Below are positions 48,209 through 57,483 of a stretch of 64,000 bases of DNA, piece after piece. Within the stretch, counting starts at the first letter, position 1; every line of letters begins with the position of its first letter. Below the pieces are notes generated by a model. That model was not told where the DNA came from. It searched no databases and worked only from the letters and a program-made list of their open reading frames with translations. A program made the position numbers and the translations under genes. The DNA is from Thermoproteota archaeon. GTDB lineage: Archaea > Thermoproteota > Thermoprotei_A > Sulfolobales > Pyrodictiaceae. The DNA lies in contig JAADEY010000019.1 of assembly GCA_013153145.1 (NCBI GenBank), forward strand, positions 1-64,000, in the 5' to 3' direction.

Positions 48209-51076
48209 ATGATGCCGCGACAAATGACGGCAATGGTGAGCCTTGAGAGCCTCGAGTCCAGCATGAGTCCACGCCTAATCGAGCTAATCCGCGAGAGGGG
48301 CTGGAGCGGGCTAACGAGGATACAGGCGGAGGCATTAGAGGCTGTAAGGAAGGGAATGAATATAGTGATAACGGCGCCTACAGGGTATGGGAAGACAGAA
48401 GCCGCGCTACTCCCGGTCTTCGACGAGATAATCCGCGGCCATGTCGAGGTGAAACCGATAACAATACTCTACATAACCCCGCTACGGGCACTGATAAACG
48501 ACCTCTACCACAGGATATCATGGTGGGCCAAGAGACTAGGCCTACGCGTAGCGAGGAAGCATGGAGACGTGCCACACATAGAGCGTGCAAGGAGGCTACG
48601 CCACGCGCCGCATATACTCATAACAACGCCGGAGAGCCTGGAGATAGACCTCGACTGGGCACACAAGTTTAGAAGGCACTATGTAAACGTCAAGTGGGTC
48701 GTCGTCGACGAGGTTCACGAGCTGGTAGGCGGCAGGCGCGGCGCCCAGCTCGCGGTACTGCTGGAGAGGCTACGCAGGCTCGCCGGAGACTACCAATTGA
48801 TACTCCTCTCAGCAACCACCGGCGATCCCAGGCTCGTTGGCAGGGTCTTCTCCGGCTCATCCAAGAGGAGCCTTAGCGTGGTCCAGCTGGCGGAGAGGAA
48901 GCCCATAGAAGTGACTATAGAGTACGCCGAGTTCACGGGAGAGCATAGCTGGAGGAGGATAGCTGAGAGACTCAAACAGCATATAGAGCCGCTGACATTG
49001 ATATTCGTTAATTCGAAGTATGTTGCCGAGAGACTGCATGAGGCACTACGCAAGGCATCCGACTACAGGATAGCAGTGCACCATGCATCAATGTCTGCAG
49101 CTGTGAAGGAGGACATAGAGCACAAGGCCAAGAACGGCGAGCTCGACGTAATAATATGTACGAAGACGCTGGAGCTCGGCATAGATATAGGCGTGGTGAG
49201 AAAGGTAATACTATTCAGGCCGACGGGGACTGTGTCGTCACTCCTACAGCGCCTCGGCAGGAGTGGCCACGAGATAGGCGGTGTAACGCGCGGAGTCGTA
49301 GTAGCTACCGATACAGCAGACCTCATAGAGGCGTTGGCCGAGGCCAGGCTAGCCGTACGCGGCGTAGTCGAGAAGCCATCACCGTTGAACTGTCCGCTCG
49401 ACGTCATGGCGCGGAGTATTGTCGGGATGGCCCTCTCCGGAGACTACACTCTCGAGCAGATCAAGGACATACTCGGAAACGTCTACTACTTCGCAGCATG
49501 CCTCGACGAGGAACGCTTCAAGATAGTCGTGGACAAGCTACTCGAGAACAAGCTGATAAAGGTAGACAGCAAAGGCCGCGTCACCGCTGGGCCGAGCTTC
49601 TACAGGATCTGGCGTTTCGAGTCGACGTCGAGGAGGTGGTGGGAGAAGAGCTTCACCGAGTTCTTCACGCTGATAAGTAACCGCGACACCTTCACAGTCA
49701 AGACCTCCTCCGGAAGGGTGGTCGGCGAACTAGACACAGAATATGTCCTCACAAGCCTAAGGATAGGCAGTGTGATCAAACTAGGCGGTAGAACATGGAG
49801 AGTCATAAGCATAGATGAGGTCGCACAGACAATAATAGTTGAGGAGGCGCCAAACCAGACACCCACCATACCATACTGGAGAGGCGAGGGCCCCGAAGTC
49901 TCAAGCCTCGTCGCCGAGGAGTCGCGCAGAGTATTACGGGAGCTGGTTGCCGACGGGCTGAAGCTACCACCGAATATAATGCTCACAGGGACTGCAGCGG
50001 CGAAGCTGCGTGAGCTACGCGACCGCATAATCAAGTATAGAACCATAGTGCCGGACGAGGACACCGTCATAGTCGAGCAGATGAACGACGAGATAGCATT
50101 CATAATGCCGTCAGCGAAGAAGATGATAAGGACGCTCGCCTACGCGCTCCTAGCCGAGGCGAGCAAGGCGAACATAGAGACGCATGTAAGGATAGCATAC
50201 CAGGGCTTCACAATACATCCTCCCCAGGGATATAACCCGATAGAGGACCTGGCATCCCTAACACCGGAGGAGCTTAGGGAGAGGATACGCGCAATCATCC
50301 CGAGGACAAGCTACTTCCTAAAGATAGTCAAGAACTACCAGCTCGCCTTCGCAATACTGAGAAAGTTCACCAGAAGCGAGGGCCCACTATACGATGAAGC
50401 CATCGAACAAACCATAAGGGAGTACTTCGACGTGGACGCTGCAGCGAGATTCATAGAACAGTTGAGGGCGGGGGTCAAGAGAATAGTGCCAAACACCGGG
50501 GCGGCGCTATTCTACACGCTAGACCTGCTCCGCAATGCACCGGAGAAGCTCTGGAGCCTAGAGGTCGACGAGATACTCGCCGAGGTCATGGAGGGACTCG
50601 CCTTCACCGTGGAGGAGCTAGCTGACGCGACGGGACTCCCAGAGAAAGTGGTTGAGTCGAAGCTAAAGGAGATGAGGAAGCCAGGACACCGTCACCGCGT
50701 ATTCCAATTCATAGACGTGGACACCGGGGAATGGCGCTGGGCGCTGGTGAGGGATGCAGTCGAGGTAGCGTCATCGGAGGAGTTTGCATCGTCTTTCCAG
50801 CCAATACGTGGCGACGGCCTATACATGGTACTAGTAAAGACCAAGGAAGGCGGATTATACCATGTAACGGTGACCCCCAAGGAGCTCATGGAGAACCCGT
50901 CACTCCTCGAAGAGAAAATACCGATAAAGGAGATCTACGAAGTGAAGGTCATCCCCCTAACAGCATACGACGATATATCCATCAAGTACTACCATGTACC
51001 ATCCAAGCTGCTGGGCATCATCGTCCTCAACGCGATAAGCGTGCTTCAGAGGGTAGAGGACTCCAACCCCTATTAA
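48209..51076 (+). CDS. Lhr-type superfamily 2 helicase (second paralogue)
   Basis: 955 residues. Motifs: Q-motif region GLTRIQAEAL, Walker A TAPTGYGKTE (about 55-64), TPLRALINDLYHR, TTPESLEID, DEVH (about 167-170), LLSATTGDP, then IFVNSKYVAERL, CTKTLELGIDIGVVRKV and QRLGRSGHE. The C-terminal ~500 residues match the Lhr winged-helix and barrel domains. It is clearly a separate paralogue from the gene at 10827 (DEVH against DEIH, PTGYGKT against PTGTGKT). Role: 3'-5' unwinding in repair or transcription-coupled processes. Start ATG 48209 or 48212. Two box C/D candidates follow the gene. Confidence 0.92.
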   Translation: MMPRQMTAMVSLESLESSMSPRLIELIRERGWSGLTRIQAEALEAVRKGMNIVITAPTGYGKTEAALLPVFDEIIRGHVEVKPITILYITPLRALINDLYHRISWWAKRLGLRVARKHGDVPHIERARRLRHAPHILITTPESLEIDLDWAHKFRRHYVNVKWVVVDEVHELVGGRRGAQLAVLLERLRRLAGDYQLILLSATTGDPRLVGRVFSGSSKRSLSVVQLAERKPIEVTIEYAEFTGEHSWRRIAERLKQHIEPLTLIFVNSKYVAERLHEALRKASDYRIAVHHASMSAAVKEDIEHKAKNGELDVIICTKTLELGIDIGVVRKVILFRPTGTVSSLLQRLGRSGHEIGGVTRGVVVATDTADLIEALAEARLAVRGVVEKPSPLNCPLDVMARSIVGMALSGDYTLEQIKDILGNVYYFAACLDEERFKIVVDKLLENKLIKVDSKGRVTAGPSFYRIWRFESTSRRWWEKSFTEFFTLISNRDTFTVKTSSGRVVGELDTEYVLTSLRIGSVIKLGGRTWRVISIDEVAQTIIVEEAPNQTPTIPYWRGEGPEVSSLVAEESRRVLRELVADGLKLPPNIMLTGTAAAKLRELRDRIIKYRTIVPDEDTVIVEQMNDEIAFIMPSAKKMIRTLAYALLAEASKANIETHVRIAYQGFTIHPPQGYNPIEDLASLTPEELRERIRAIIPRTSYFLKIVKNYQLAFAILRKFTRSEGPLYDEAIEQTIREYFDVDAAARFIEQLRAGVKRIVPNTGAALFYTLDLLRNAPEKLWSLEVDEILAEVMEGLAFTVEELADATGLPEKVVESKLKEMRKPGHRHRVFQFIDVDTGEWRWALVRDAVEVASSEEFASSFQPIRGDGLYMVLVKTKEGGLYHVTVTPKELMENPSLLEEKIPIKEIYEVKVIPLTAYDDISIKYYHVPSKLLGIIVLNAISVLQRVEDSNPY

Positions 51077-51111
51077 CACGCTCCCCTTCATCATATACCC
51101 CCAGAGAAGGG

Positions 51112-51164
51112 GCGATGAGGACGCCACGGCTTACCTGAAAAGTGATGAGGGTCCGTGATGCGGA
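51112..51164 (+). ncRNA. Candidate box C/D sRNA downstream of the second lhr gene
   Basis: C-like GCGATGA (51112-51118), 16-nt guide, perfect D' CTGA (51135-51138), 3-nt spacer AAA, perfect C' GTGATGA (51142-51148), 12-nt guide GGGTCCGTGATG and a weak D CGGA (51161-51164). GGG before C and CCC after D could form the terminal stem. The inner D'/C' pair is better than the outer pair, which is unusual, so confidence is moderate. No target identified. Confidence 0.45.
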
Positions 51165-51205
51165 GCCCCGCCAACACGAATAAGGCCCCGCTGCACAGCG
51201 TGCCA

Positions 51206-51253
51206 ATGATGAAAACGCCTGCACCTACGGGTGACGAGGTTATCCCCGGCTGA
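51206..51253 (+). ncRNA. Box C/D sRNA predicted to guide 2'-O-methylation in the 23S peptidyl-transferase centre
   Basis: C box ATGATGA (51206-51212), 12-nt guide AAACGCCTGCAC, D'-like CTAC, 2-nt spacer, C' GTGACGA (51231-51237), 12-nt guide GGTTATCCCCGG and D box CTGA (51250-51253). GTGCC (51200-51204) and GGTGC (51254-51258) form a five-pair terminal stem with wobbles. The D guide is the reverse complement of CCGGGGATAACC; the universally conserved 23S segment CCGGGGAUAAC (E. coli about 2442-2452, recalled) matches 11 of 12. By the N+5 rule the methylated base would be the third G of GGGG, about G2446. It ends 11 nt before the next gene. Confidence 0.75.
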
Positions 51254-51264
51254 GGTGCGGCGCC

Positions 51265-51780
51265 TTGAAGTGTAGGTACTACATGCTCGTGACGATCGCG
51301 GTTAAACCAACGGCTTCACTGGCATCCCTCCTCGCCAGGCTAGAGGGCAAGAACTGGGCAAGGATCATCGACCATGATGAGATCACAAGGAGGGTTCATA
51401 TAGCTATAGGCATGGATAAGTGGTTCCTCCTCGAGGACTTGCTAAGGCCATACGCCGACACAGCCTCAATAGAATTCAAGGCAGCCTGCTGGGGGCGGAA
51501 GGAGGTGATCAATGCACTTACAAGAGCAGGTAGAGTCGTCAATATCACGCCTAGAGGTGAGAAACAAGTAGTGATAATGTGCAGGGACGGCATGATACTT
51601 GCAACGTTGAAGAACAGACAGGTTAATGCGAAGTATTGTAGGCGGGTGTTGGGCCCCGTAACGCCGAGTGCCTGCACATTCTACTACCCCTACGATAACA
51701 TACCGACCCTCAGCGTCAAGGCAATCAACTGCTTCAGCGAGCTGAGCGACTACGTTAAAGAACTCAAGAAACATACATAA
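51265..51780 (+). CDS. Unknown protein (171 residues)
   Basis: Starts TTG 51265. The protein has alpha/beta character: YYMLVTIAVKPTASLASLLA, WARIIDHDEITRRVHIAIG, FLLEDLLRPYADTASIEFKA, RGEKQVVIMCRDGMILATL and a C-terminal helix ELSDYVKELKKHT. Cysteines occur singly. The fold may be an RNA-associated alpha/beta domain, but nothing is diagnostic. It lies between two C/D sRNA candidates and alba2, with 66 bp to the alba2 start. Coding is clear from codon use. Confidence 0.65.
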   Translation: MKCRYYMLVTIAVKPTASLASLLARLEGKNWARIIDHDEITRRVHIAIGMDKWFLLEDLLRPYADTASIEFKAACWGRKEVINALTRAGRVVNITPRGEKQVVIMCRDGMILATLKNRQVNAKYCRRVLGPVTPSACTFYYPYDNIPTLSVKAINCFSELSDYVKELKKHT

Positions 51781-51784
51781 GACA

Positions 51785-51790
51785 TTTAAA
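51785..51790 (+). promoter_or_regulatory. TATA box for alba2
   Basis: TTTAAA (in CATTTAAAGG, 51783-51792), 57 nt before the ATG at 51847. It would give a leader of about 30 nt. Confidence 0.45.
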
Positions 51791-51846
51791 GGCGTGTTTA
51801 CAACCCGCTTAGAGTATGAGGGTATTTATGGGACTGGGGTGTCGAT

Positions 51847-52116
51847 ATGCCCGCAGCCAGGGATAATGTCGTTGTAGTCGGTAGGAAGAGCGTCTCGGAC
51901 TATGTGCTTTCTGCAATCCTACTATTCAACGAGGGGAAGGACGAGATAATAATCAAGGGGCGAGGAGAGAACATAAGCAAGGCCGTAGACGTATATAATG
52001 CTCTCAAAGCAAGGCTCGAGGACAGCCTAGAGCTTGTATCAGTGAGGATAGACAGTGAGCGGGTCGGCCCAAGGCTCGTCTCCTTTATAGAGATAAAGGT
52101 CAGGAGAGTGCTTTAG
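51847..52116 (+). CDS. Alba-family chromatin protein (paralogue 2)
   Basis: 89 residues. NVVVVGRKSVSDYVLSAILLFN (described as the first strand and helix) and EIIIKGRGENISKAVDVYNAL carry the Alba DNA/RNA-binding face, with the Lys-Ser pair (K14, S15) at the position of the acetylated Lys16 in Sulfolobus Alba. The C terminus is more diverged and shorter than the 57484 paralogue. Alba dimers coat DNA and RNA. Heterodimers of Alba1 and Alba2 are known in crenarchaea. The 3' end overlaps reverse gyrase by 17 nt tail to tail. Confidence 0.93.
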   Translation: MPAARDNVVVVGRKSVSDYVLSAILLFNEGKDEIIIKGRGENISKAVDVYNALKARLEDSLELVSVRIDSERVGPRLVSFIEIKVRRVL

Positions 52117-55100
52117 CAGCCTCAGCGAGGCTGCCGGAAGCCTGCACAACCTCCAGCGGGTGCTCCAGTAGGCTCAGCTCGTACAGCTCTCTGTACAGCT
52201 CATCTACAAGCTCCACGGGATCAGCCCTACCCTCCTCAACACTCCTCATCTTCTCGTAGAGCATGCGCGTCCTCTCGAGCGACACCAGCCTGTTGAAGTT
52301 GTCTACAAGGTAAGTGTACACGTTAACACCGAGCCTTGTAGGTACCAGGTACTTCCGGTACTTGCTCTCTATAACATAGCCGTGCTGCCTCAGCACTGTG
52401 AGGGTGCGGGCATAGGTGCTGGGCCTGCCAATACCATTCTTCTTCATCAGCGCGACCACGTCTCCATGAGTATATAGCCTTACCTCAGACGACTTGTACG
52501 TCCTAACCTCTAGCGGCTTCACCAGGCGCCCCAATATATTGCCGAACTCCTTATCGATAACAACCGCGTCGTACATCCTCAGGAAGCCGGGCCGCACGGC
52601 ATCTATGTAGACGGTTAGCCTCGCCTCAACATCCCCAATGACCACCCGTGCATCAACCCTCCTCACCACTGCTGGCACCATCTGGCTCGCCATGAACCTG
52701 CGGAATATCAGCTCATACAGCCTGAAGTGCGACTCACGCAGCCTAACGCCTATGAATACGTTACCTACGGCTATCTCCTGCCTGAGCTCCTCCGGGTCGT
52801 GGGGCATTGTAGGTCTAATCGCCTCGTGATGGCCCGGCGGCCCCCAGGCCCGCGGCTTGAACTCCTCTGCGAGGCCGTGGGCTGACAGGTACTTCTTGGC
52901 AACCTCTATCCCTGTACTCGAGACGTGGGTCGAGTCTGTTCTATGGTATGTTATCAGTCCTGTCTCGAAGAGCTCCTGCGCCAGCTTCATTGTCTTTTCG
53001 GCGGTGTAGCGGTACCGGGCGGAGGCGTCAAACAACAGCTCCTCGGTGGTATAAGGTGGTGGCGGGTTCAGGGTAACCTCCTCGATTCTTAGTGGCTCTA
53101 CGGCTACGCCGTTGCTTGCCTCCTCTACGAGCTCCCTAAGCTTATCACGGCCATGTATGTATAGGCGTATGGCCGTCCTGCTCGTAAGCCTTAAGAGGAG
53201 TACGTAGCAGCGCCTCCGCCGCCACTCACGGTACCTGGCTATAATCCAGCCGAGCACCGGTGTCTGTACTCTGCCGGCTCCAAGCCCCTGTCTCCCAAAC
53301 TTCTCCTGTATGTGCCTGCTTAGCGAGAAGCCTATCCAGCGATCCTCTATCCTCCGCACTACCTGTGCGGCAACGAGTGCAGGGTTTATCCTGCGTGGGT
53401 TGGCGAGTGCACGGTAGAGTTCTCCGCGCGTTATCGAGTGTAGCTCTATCCTCTCTATGTCCTCTGCATATGGCCTGAGCGCGAGGTAGAGGTCCCAGGC
53501 TATCTTCTCGCCTTCGACATCTGGGTCGGTGGCTAAGTATACTTTGCCGCTCTCTAATGCTAGTTGCCTGAGCGCCTCAATGACGGAGAACTTGTCCTCT
53601 ATGTTTGTTGAGCCGCAGTATGGGCATGCGGTGTGTGTTGCGGCGAACTGTTTGCCGCAGCTGAGGCACCTCTTTATAGGCGCGTATACCGGGTGATAGC
53701 CTTCATTGTCTATTACTACGCCGTGTACACCCTTCTCCTCTATCGTGAGGTCATAGATATGGCCTATGCTTGCAGTCACCGATGCTATGTATAGTGTGTT
53801 GTTAAGCGGGTTGAAGAATGAAGCCTCATAGACCATTAGCGGGCCTACACGCCTCTTTGCAGGCTTCCCGAAGAAGTTGGCGATGGTCTTAGCCTTTGTG
53901 GGTGACTCCACGATAATACAGCAGGTCTCTATGTGCACCTTCTTCATCTTCCTGCCTTTTCTAGTCTCCTCTGCTAATCTGAGAGACTCCCTGACCTTGA
54001 CGGGGTCATAGCGCTGGAAGGCCACGTGACCGCCCATGAAACGCTGTAGACGCTCTGCAAGCAGGTCGACTAGCTCCCGGTTCTCCTCTATCACTATTAC
54101 AACTCCATGGGTCATTCCACCGTTTAGGAGCCTGCTCGTCCTCCCACTTGCCTGGACGAATGTTGCTGTATCCGGTGTCACGTAGAGGAGTTCTCCGTTA
54201 ACCTCTATTATGGCTGCACCCTGCGCCCTGATAGGCTTCGGCAGCTTCCCTACAACTGTAAGGATTTTCTCTGCGAGTCCCCTCGCTATCCCCACTAGCC
54301 TGCAGACCCTGTTATCCGTCTTACACTGCAGGTCATCCCGGATGATCCTGTACACTAGCTGTAGCTCGCTTGGTGTGAGCTTCGAGAGCAGCTTTACAGC
54401 CTCCCTAACCTCTTCATCGCCCGGTAGTATGCTTATGGCCAGCCTGACGAGCCTCCGGGGGTTCTTTACGGCCTTGTCTAGCGGCTGGGCTCTAACAGGG
54501 ACGCCGACGAAGACTGCATACTTTATCCTGTATGGCAGGTCTATTCCTCTGACTATGGTTCCATAGTAGCTCGCCTTCCCTATGATCACGTCTGCCTCGC
54601 CGGAGGCGAACATCTTTAATGCCTTGGTGCTCCTGCCCGCCTTCGCGTAGACAGCCTTGATCCCCTTCTCGGACAGCCTCGCTACCAGCTCCTCTACCTC
54701 CTCGTCGCTATGTAGTGTTGAGAAGTATACTATCCCCCCGGGTCCAAGCCTTGCTATCAGCTCTGCAGCTTCTTCAATGGGTCTCCTCCTAGGCTCTAGG
54801 TGGAAGTTGTCGACCTCTCTGAGTGCGTCGTATAGCCTTCCTATCTCGAATCCTAGGAGCTTGTTGAATATCTTCGAGTGTAGGCCGTAAGCCCTGCCGG
54901 TTGCGGAGGCTATTATTAGCTGGCCTGGGTTAGACTCTGCTATGGCGTCTGCAAGCCTGGCTTCGGCCTCTATGAGTCTTTGTAGGAGTATTTCGGCCTT
55001 CTTCTTCCTCCCGCGTACCTTGGCTGCGAGTATATCGAGCCTGAGTCTTAGAGTCTTGAGGGCGTAGTCGACGGCATCGGGGGTGAAGCCGAGTGCGACA

Positions 55101-55789
55101 AGCACCCTCTTTATGGACTTCGGGCTCCTCAGCATAGCGTCTACATCGTCAACGATAACCGCCTCGAAGACAGCTCCCCGGAGGAGCCCCTCCTGCTGTC
55201 TCGCCAGGAAACTCGACGTGGTGACAAGGATGTCATAGGCCCCCTCCTTTATCGCATTGACCGCCTCACGTTTCTCGGCTGCACGGAGGTGGGAATGGTA
55301 GCGGATTATCCTCGCGTCTATTCCGAGCCTCTCAGCGTACTTCGTCAGCTTCTCGTAGACCTGGTTTACGAGGTTCTCTGTGGGTAGTATGTAGTATACC
55401 GGCCTCCTCCCGGACCGGTATAGCCATAGGCAGTACACGCTCAGCAGCGTCGTCTTACCCACGCCGGTCGGCGCGATGATCGCAAAGCTCTCCCCCCGGA
55501 GGAGCCTCCTGGCCCAGAGCTTCTGCACCGGCCAAAGCTTATGGCCCGTGGCCTTCTCGAAGAAGTCCTCAAATTCTTGGAGGAGTACGTGCAGCTTATA
55601 GACTATGCCGTATCGCCTTAGCACGCCACGCTCAGCCAGCAGCTCCCCTATATGCCTACTATCACCGGCTGGTATGCGTGGCAGGCACTTCCTGCATGGT
55701 AGCCCCTTGCTAAGCCTCTCCTCGCTGCAGGGGCCTCCGCAGTTGGGGCAGAGGCCTTCATAGACGCCGCTCAGCTTCCGCAACGTCAT
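52100..55789 (-). CDS. rgy: Reverse gyrase
   Basis: 1229 residues, single polypeptide without intein. N-terminal zinc finger CPNCGGPC...CRKC (about 14-35), helicase-like ATPase with Walker A APTGVGKTT (about 106-114) and IVDDVDAML, latch region, then the type IA topoisomerase from about 640: Toprim IIVESPTKAKTIANFFG, a second zinc finger CLSCGKQF...CPYCGS, DPDVEGEKIAWDLY and the catalytic tyrosine in GLITYHRTDSTHVS. It introduces positive supercoils with ATP and is the hallmark of hyperthermophiles. Tail to tail with alba2. Confidence 0.98.
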   Translation of the reverse strand: MTLRKLSGVYEGLCPNCGGPCSEERLSKGLPCRKCLPRIPAGDSRHIGELLAERGVLRRYGIVYKLHVLLQEFEDFFEKATGHKLWPVQKLWARRLLRGESFAIIAPTGVGKTTLLSVYCLWLYRSGRRPVYYILPTENLVNQVYEKLTKYAERLGIDARIIRYHSHLRAAEKREAVNAIKEGAYDILVTTSSFLARQQEGLLRGAVFEAVIVDDVDAMLRSPKSIKRVLVALGFTPDAVDYALKTLRLRLDILAAKVRGRKKKAEILLQRLIEAEARLADAIAESNPGQLIIASATGRAYGLHSKIFNKLLGFEIGRLYDALREVDNFHLEPRRRPIEEAAELIARLGPGGIVYFSTLHSDEEVEELVARLSEKGIKAVYAKAGRSTKALKMFASGEADVIIGKASYYGTIVRGIDLPYRIKYAVFVGVPVRAQPLDKAVKNPRRLVRLAISILPGDEEVREAVKLLSKLTPSELQLVYRIIRDDLQCKTDNRVCRLVGIARGLAEKILTVVGKLPKPIRAQGAAIIEVNGELLYVTPDTATFVQASGRTSRLLNGGMTHGVVIVIEENRELVDLLAERLQRFMGGHVAFQRYDPVKVRESLRLAEETRKGRKMKKVHIETCCIIVESPTKAKTIANFFGKPAKRRVGPLMVYEASFFNPLNNTLYIASVTASIGHIYDLTIEEKGVHGVVIDNEGYHPVYAPIKRCLSCGKQFAATHTACPYCGSTNIEDKFSVIEALRQLALESGKVYLATDPDVEGEKIAWDLYLALRPYAEDIERIELHSITRGELYRALANPRRINPALVAAQVVRRIEDRWIGFSLSRHIQEKFGRQGLGAGRVQTPVLGWIIARYREWRRRRCYVLLLRLTSRTAIRLYIHGRDKLRELVEEASNGVAVEPLRIEEVTLNPPPPYTTEELLFDASARYRYTAEKTMKLAQELFETGLITYHRTDSTHVSSTGIEVAKKYLSAHGLAEEFKPRAWGPPGHHEAIRPTMPHDPEELRQEIAVGNVFIGVRLRESHFRLYELIFRRFMASQMVPAVVRRVDARVVIGDVEARLTVYIDAVRPGFLRMYDAVVIDKEFGNILGRLVKPLEVRTYKSSEVRLYTHGDVVALMKKNGIGRPSTYARTLTVLRQHGYVIESKYRKYLVPTRLGVNVYTYLVDNFNRLVSLERTRMLYEKMRSVEEGRADPVELVDELYRELYELSLLEHPLEVVQASGSLAEAAKALS

Positions 55790-55920
55790 TTTCCCAGGGG
55801 CTTGCTTCCTGCGGCATGGATGTTGCTATGTAGACGCGAGCCCAGTAACACTGCAGTAATCCTGGCAGCGTAAATTCCTCCTCGGAAACAATGTGTTACC
55901 ACCCGGGAGGGGTCGCCTCG

Positions 55921-57411
55921 TTGGCTAAGGTTTGCAGTGTACGTGAGATGAGGATTGTTGAGGAGAATGCGAAGTGGCTCGGAGTCTCCGAGGAGCTAAT
56001 GATGGAGAATGCCGGCGCTGCAGTGGCAAGAGCTGTGGAAGAGCTGGCCGCCCCGCCTGCAAGGGTTGCAGTACTGGCTGGTGTTGGGGGGAAGGCTGGC
56101 GACGGCCTGGTTGCAGCTAGGCACCTGGCTCTGAAGGGGTACCGGGTTGACGTGTTATTCGTTGAGTCGGCCAGAAGGATAGCACATCCAGCGGCAAGGA
56201 TGAACTACAGCATCGTATCGCGCATGCTCAGCATACGGGTGCGTGAGCGGTATGGACGCTGGATCAACAGCCTAAGCGAATACGATGTATTGGTTGACGC
56301 GATGCTCGGAACCGGCTTTAGACCACCACTCAGCGAGCCATACCTAACAGTGATTGTTAGGGCAAACAGCATTGATGCAGTTAGGGTCGCAATTGACGTG
56401 CCGAGCGGCGTTGAGCCCGACACGGGCAGTGTCGAGCCCACAGCATTCAAGGCTGACGTAACCGTTACAATGCATTGCCCGAAACCGGGGCTCTACCGTG
56501 AGCCTGGGCGGAGCTATGCTGGCCGCGTAGTCGTCGCGGATATCGGGGTGCCCCCGGAGGCAGAGAAGCTTGTCGGTCCAGGCGATGTGAAGTATAGGCT
56601 GCCCCCTCCGGATCCCCGTGGCCATAAGGGGGTTAACGGCCGAGTACTCGTGGTTGGAGGCTCAAGAGAGTATCATGGAGCGCCGTGGCTCACAGCGATC
56701 GCGGCCCTTGAGGCAGGCGCGGATCTCGTCTACCTGGCGGCGCCGAAGACCGTGCTTAGGGACGCCTATAGCCCGGAGATAATCCCCATGGAGATACCTG
56801 GCGAACGACTACAACCAGCTATCGTGGAGAGGCTCGCCAAGACAGCATCCGGCGTGGATGTCGTCGTCATCGGTCCTGGAATGGGGCGTGAGCCAGAGAC
56901 ATTGGAGGCCTTCACGAGACTTCTCCGTGTACTTGAGGAGATGAGGGCTAGGCTTGTGCTCGACGCGGACGCCCTCTACGCGCTGTCGGCATCACCACGC
57001 CCCATCCAGACGGAGGCTGTACTCACACCACACTTAGGCGAGGCTTCGAGGCTCCTTGGCAGCCGCATCCCCGACACACTTGAGGACAGGGTTAAGGCTG
57101 CTAGGGAGGCCGCCGCGAGATATAATGCCGTTGTCTTGCTCAAGGGCTGGGTAGATGTAGTGGCGTCCCCGCATGGCAAGTACCGCCTCAATGTGACGGG
57201 TACACCACAGATGACGGTGGGTGGTACGGGTGATGTCCTTGCAGGCGTGCTAGCAGCCCTCTGGTGCAGGGTTCGCGACCCCTACATTGCTGCATGTCTC
57301 GCGGCATACGTCACTGGGGCGGCGGGTAGGCTTGCGGAGGAGAAGTACGCCAGGGTGACGGCGCTCCGCGTTGCAGGTGAGGTACCAAGGGTACTGCGGG
57401 GCGAAGCCTAG
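55921..57411 (+). CDS. nnr: Bifunctional NAD(P)H-hydrate epimerase/dehydratase
   Basis: About 496 residues from TTG 55921, chosen because GGGAGG lies 9 nt upstream; ATG 55891 would place the ribosome-binding site inside the gene. The N-terminal YjeF_N epimerase domain has MMENAGAAVARAV and GGKAGDGLVAARHLA; the C-terminal ribokinase-like ADP-dependent dehydratase has GPGMGREPETL, VLDADAL and the GGTGDVLAGVLAAL motif. It repairs NADHX and NADPHX, which form readily at high temperature. Monocistronic, with a 72-bp gap before alba1. Confidence 0.95.
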   Translation: MAKVCSVREMRIVEENAKWLGVSEELMMENAGAAVARAVEELAAPPARVAVLAGVGGKAGDGLVAARHLALKGYRVDVLFVESARRIAHPAARMNYSIVSRMLSIRVRERYGRWINSLSEYDVLVDAMLGTGFRPPLSEPYLTVIVRANSIDAVRVAIDVPSGVEPDTGSVEPTAFKADVTVTMHCPKPGLYREPGRSYAGRVVVADIGVPPEAEKLVGPGDVKYRLPPPDPRGHKGVNGRVLVVGGSREYHGAPWLTAIAALEAGADLVYLAAPKTVLRDAYSPEIIPMEIPGERLQPAIVERLAKTASGVDVVVIGPGMGREPETLEAFTRLLRVLEEMRARLVLDADALYALSASPRPIQTEAVLTPHLGEASRLLGSRIPDTLEDRVKAAREAAARYNAVVLLKGWVDVVASPHGKYRLNVTGTPQMTVGGTGDVLAGVLAALWCRVRDPYIAACLAAYVTGAAGRLAEEKYARVTALRVAGEVPRVLRGEA

Positions 57412-57421
57412 ATGCAAAAAC

Positions 57422-57428
57422 ATAAATA
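57422..57428 (+). promoter_or_regulatory. TATA box for alba1
   Basis: ATAAATA (in ACATAAATACG) 55 nt before the ATG at 57484, leaving a leader of about 30 nt that contains GGCGAGGGG as ribosome-binding site. Confidence 0.5.
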
Positions 57429-57483
57429 CGACTGGGGTTAAGGAGTCTGCACACGACCAAGAGAAATAGGCGAGGGGTTGGCC

